A stretch of DNA of 7,407 nucleotides from JBCAWW01 sp039024315 (GTDB taxonomy: Bacteria; Bacteroidota; Bacteroidia; J057), in contig JBCCQN010000302.1 in NCBI GenBank assembly GCA_039024315.1, positions 1-7,407 on the forward strand, read 5' to 3'. How positions within the stretch are numbered: position 1 is the stretch's first letter; the number at the start of each line of letters is the position of its first letter. The notes under the pieces are model-generated. The model searched no databases and was not told where the DNA came from. It was given only the letters and a program-made list of their open reading frames with translations. The position numbers were made by a program, and so were the translations under genes. Below, in pieces: positions 7,052 to 7,407 of this stretch.

Positions 7052-7407
7052 TTGCAGCAATCAAGAGCAATCAATACAGCCCTGGTCTCAAAGATTCAGG
7101 TTTTTCAAGGCGAAAAGGACAATCCTTTTTTGGCCCCAAGAGGGGTTTCCTTGGTGGGTGGTAAACTCATGGTTTCGGACACAGGTCAAAATCGGGTTTT
7201 TATTTGGAATGAGGTGCCGAAAGACGAATTTCAAGCACCAGATATCACCCTTGGGCAGGAAGCAGCTTCTGGGACTGGGAGGAATGCTGGCGGGAAGGTT
7301 TCGGCTTCGACCTTGATGTATCCTTCGGGTCTTTGGTCCGACGGACAACGCTTAATCGTAGCAGACGCTTGGAATCACCGTGTTTTGATTTGGAATAGCT
7401 TCCCGAC
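7052..7407 (+). CDS. NHL-repeat (beta-propeller) protein, 5' part only
   Basis: A frame open from 7004 to the right edge encodes two gap-free copies of an NHL-like unit 186 bases (62 residues) apart. GVSLVGGKLMVSDTG then QNRVFIWNEVP (from 7142) aligns with GLWSDGQRLIVADA then WNHRVLIWNSFP (from 7328), with 11 of 26 positions identical. NHL units form beta-propellers that usually act as binding scaffolds; no catalytic role can be inferred. There is no ATG until 7169, inside the first repeat. The start given is TTG at 7052, 19 bases after the hypE stop; it is uncertain and has no ribosome binding site. No signal peptide is seen. The gene shares strand with hypE and no terminator lies between, so it may be the sixth gene of the operon. 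It could also be a gene that has lost its 5' end. Confidence 0.7.
   Translation, partial: MQQSRAINTALVSKIQVFQGEKDNPFLAPRGVSLVGGKLMVSDTGQNRVFIWNEVPKDEFQAPDITLGQEAASGTGRNAGGKVSASTLMYPSGLWSDGQRLIVADAWNHRVLIWNSFP

Noticed and set aside
1..7407. CRISPR arrays, tRNA or rRNA genes, insertion sequences
   Set aside because: No spaced direct repeats, cloverleaf-like segments, transposase motifs or terminal inverted repeats were seen on either strand.

Overview
The window carries a compact five-gene hydrogenase-maturation operon, hypB-hypF-hypC-hypD-hypE (1602-7032, + strand). It is flanked on the left by a divergent toxin-antitoxin pair and a CDP-alcohol phosphatidyltransferase gene, and on the right by the start of an NHL-repeat (beta-propeller) gene. 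Moderate base composition, weak or absent Shine-Dalgarno sequences, a possible Bacteroidota-type promoter before hypB, and the style of the HypE N-terminus and HypF zinc region suggest a Bacteroidota-like bacterium. This assignment is an inference; a cyanobacterium-like source is less likely but not excluded.

Layout. 1-155 (-): N-terminus of an unrecognised protein with one membrane segment, running off the left edge. 169-747 (+): CDP-alcohol phosphatidyltransferase with a complete catalytic motif; its start lies only 13 bases from the divergent start. 764-1176 (-): PIN-family toxin gene broken by a frameshift near 905. 1187-1426 (-): intact small partner, probably the antitoxin. 1427-1601: the only sizeable non-coding stretch, with a hairpin, a perfect 18-bp palindrome and a plausible promoter for the hyp operon. 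1602-7032 (+): hypBFCDE, with junctions that overlap or are separated by at most 7 bases. 7052-7407 (+): NHL-repeat protein, cut by the right edge, with no ATG at a sensible start.

How the genes work together. HypF carbamoylates the C-terminal cysteine of HypE, and HypE dehydrates this to a thiocyanate. The cyanide is passed to iron held by the HypC-HypD complex, giving the Fe(CN)2CO group of [NiFe]-hydrogenases. HypB is the GTPase for the later nickel-insertion step. The cluster lacks hypA, hydrogenase structural genes and a maturation protease, so those must lie outside the window. HypB also lacks the usual N-terminal CxxCGC nickel motif. The hyp operon is a known system. The less explained parts are the palindrome before hypB, the NHL gene just behind hypE, and the broken toxin with an intact partner.
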